Source: Arthrobacter agilis
GTDB taxonomy: Bacteria; Actinomycetota; Actinomycetes; Actinomycetales; Micrococcaceae
Assembly: GCF_006494655.1 (NCBI RefSeq)
Contig: NZ_VHIM01000004.1
Coordinates: 248,001 to 312,000, forward strand
Reading direction: 5' to 3'
DNA: 64,000 nt
The translations under genes were made by a program, and so were the position numbers. Below, in pieces: positions 62,820 through 64,000 of this stretch. Below the pieces are notes generated by a model, which was not told the origin of the DNA, searched no databases, and saw nothing but the letters and a program-made list of their open reading frames with translations. Every line of letters starts with the position of its first letter. Position 1 is the stretch's first letter.

Positions 62820-63895
62820 AGCTGGGCCATCCTGCGGCGGCGAACGAGCCAAATGAACACGGGCGCACCGACCACGGCTGTCATGATGCCGACCTGCACC
62901 TCGCCCGGAGGCAGGACGACACGGCCGATGATGTCCGCACTGAGCAGGAGGACGGGCCCGAGCAGTGCGGAGAAGGGAAGGATCCACCGATAGTCCGCTC
63001 CGACGACCAGTCGCACCATGTGCGGGATGACGAGCCCCACGAACCCGATGGGTCCCGCAGCAGCCGTCGCGGCGCCGCACAGGATCACGACGCCGAGTGC
63101 CGCGAGACCGCGCGCCAGCCCCACATTCTGGCCGAGGGCCCTGGCGACGTCGTCTCCGAGGGCCAGGCTGTTGAGCAGCTTCCCGGTGGCGAGTGTGAGG
63201 ACGAGACCCACGAGCAGGAAGGGCGAGACGGTCCCGATGACGTCCCACCCGCGTCCGGAGAGCGTACCGACCTGCCAGAAGCGGAAGGTGTCGAGCGTCT
63301 CCTGGCTCGAGACGAGCACCGCATTCGTGAGGCTGGCGAGGCCGGCTGCCAGGGCGGCTCCGGCGAGCGCAAGCTTGACGGGCGTGGCGCCTTCGCGTCC
63401 GATGCTCGCCACGGCATAGACGACGAGAGCGGCGGCAGCAGCTCCCACGAAGGCGAACCAGATGTATCCCGAAGCACTGCTGAGGCCGAAAACGTAGATG
63501 CCCACGACGACGGCGAGGGCGGCGCCGGCGTTGATCCCCAGGATGCCGGGATCGGCGAGCGGGTTGCGGGCGATCCCCTGCAGGGCCGCCCCTGCTGCGG
63601 CGAGCGCCGCTCCGACGAGCAGCCCGATCACGGTCCTTGGCACGCGGGACAGGACCACCGCGTGGTCTCCGTTCGCGGGATCGAAGGCGGTCACGGCGTC
63701 GATCATGGTGCCGACGCCGACCGATCTCGCTCCGATGGTGAGCGAGGCCGCGCAGACGACGAGGAGGACGAGTGCGACGAGGCCGAGTCGGGCGACCGTG
63801 CGGGGGCTGGAGGACCGGCGGCGCCCAACGGGCTCCTGCGTGGGTGACCGCCTGGGTGACGGCGTGGCACGCAGGGGGGAGGCCTGGACTGCCAT
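62816..63895 (-). CDS. Iron-siderophore ABC importer permease (FecC-like)
   Basis: A 359-residue FecCD permease: RVPRTVIGLLVGAALAAAGAALQGIARNPLADPGILG and AAAGPIGFVGLVIPHMVRLVVG (in part), about ten helices after a basic N-terminus. First gene of the iron operon; GGGAGGC 6 nt before the ATG at 63895. The substrate-binding lipoprotein is not present downstream and may lie beyond the right window edge. Confidence 0.93.
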   Translation of the reverse strand: MAVQASPLRATPSPRRSPTQEPVGRRRSSSPRTVARLGLVALVLLVVCAASLTIGARSVGVGTMIDAVTAFDPANGDHAVVLSRVPRTVIGLLVGAALAAAGAALQGIARNPLADPGILGINAGAALAVVVGIYVFGLSSASGYIWFAFVGAAAAALVVYAVASIGREGATPVKLALAGAALAAGLASLTNAVLVSSQETLDTFRFWQVGTLSGRGWDVIGTVSPFLLVGLVLTLATGKLLNSLALGDDVARALGQNVGLARGLAALGVVILCGAATAAAGPIGFVGLVIPHMVRLVVGADYRWILPFSALLGPVLLLSADIIGRVVLPPGEVQVGIMTAVVGAPVFIWLVRRRRMAQL

Positions 63896-63928
63896 GATGC
63901 CTCCCTCAGCCGGACGATCGGTCTGAAG

Positions 63929-63945
63929 TAAGGCTAGCCTAGGCT
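63929..63945. promoter_or_regulatory. DtxR/IdeR-type iron box
   Basis: TAAGGCTAGCCTAGGCT contains the perfect palindrome AGGCTAGCCT (63931-63940) and fits the DtxR/IdeR consensus pattern TTAGGTTAGCCTAACCTAA. It is 34 bp upstream of the FecC-like ATG and overlaps TAGGCT/TAGCCT -10-like hexamers, as expected for iron-dependent repression. Confidence 0.75.
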
Positions 63946-64000
63946 GCGCCGAATTAAGAAACAGCTTTGTTCCCTAATCCCCACACGCGGCGGGGTGCTC

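Overview
The window is a dense, high-GC chromosomal segment from an actinobacterium, most likely a Micrococcaceae member of the Arthrobacter type. This assignment is inferred from gene content: a zinc-free L28-L33-S14 cluster next to HU, a Mycobacterium-like DCD:DUT, an LpqY-SugABC trehalose importer, a fused MrpA-MrpB subunit, ADP-glucose and siderophore genes, SAM-IV and TPP riboswitches, and a DtxR-type iron box. No insertion sequence, prophage, plasmid gene or CRISPR array is visible. The segment reads as core and near-core genome.

Layout. 1-4.1 kb: cell-wall LCP protein (partial), a DUF368 membrane protein, then a GEMM-type riboswitch leading into an OmpR-type response regulator, with a degenerate Hpt-like gene convergent to it. 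4.2-7.0 kb: divergent MMPL exporter and MarR repressor. 7.0-13.5 kb: methyltransferase, tiny membrane protein, LMW phosphatase, LysE exporter, a kinase-PabB fusion, GNAT and PabC. 13.6-16.4 kb: SAM riboswitch plus amino-acid ABC importer. 16.5-19.6 kb: TPP-riboswitch-controlled YkoEDC thiamine/HMP importer. 19.8-26.7 kb: DUF4235, FUSC exporter, NhaP-type antiporter, PCD-VOC fusion with a FAD monooxygenase, GntR and SDR. 26.7-33.2 kb: six-gene Mrp sodium/proton antiporter operon. 33.3-40.1 kb: two MFS proteins, VIT, Dcd, KynA, a protealysin-like protease with its emfourin inhibitor, and tRNA-Gly. 40.2-49.8 kb: PanD, trehalose importer, HerA-like ATPase, two unknown membrane proteins, PRISE reductase. 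50-55.6 kb: thioredoxin-NHL protein with CopD-CtaG, HU, ribosomal proteins S14, L33 and L28. 55.9-59.7 kb: GlgC-like enzyme with a MarR regulator, SGNH hydrolase, diacylglycerol kinase-like protein. 59.7-64 kb: iron-siderophore uptake operon behind a DtxR-like box.

Regulation is unusually readable. Three metabolite riboswitches precede matching or suggestive genes. At least seventeen genes have a TANNNT-like -10 hexamer ending exactly 6 or 7 nt before the start codon and no Shine-Dalgarno sequence, which is the signature of leaderless mRNAs. Many operons use 4-nt ATGA/GTGA stop-start overlaps.

The most interesting items are the cyclic-dinucleotide riboswitch in front of a response regulator with an Hpt-like neighbour that lacks its phosphoacceptor histidine; a P-loop kinase fused to aminodeoxychorismate synthase; a perfect 33-bp tandem duplication of the putative TPP-switch promoter; and a thioredoxin-NHL protein overlapping a copper/oxidase-assembly gene. 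None is proven to be a new system by sequence alone.
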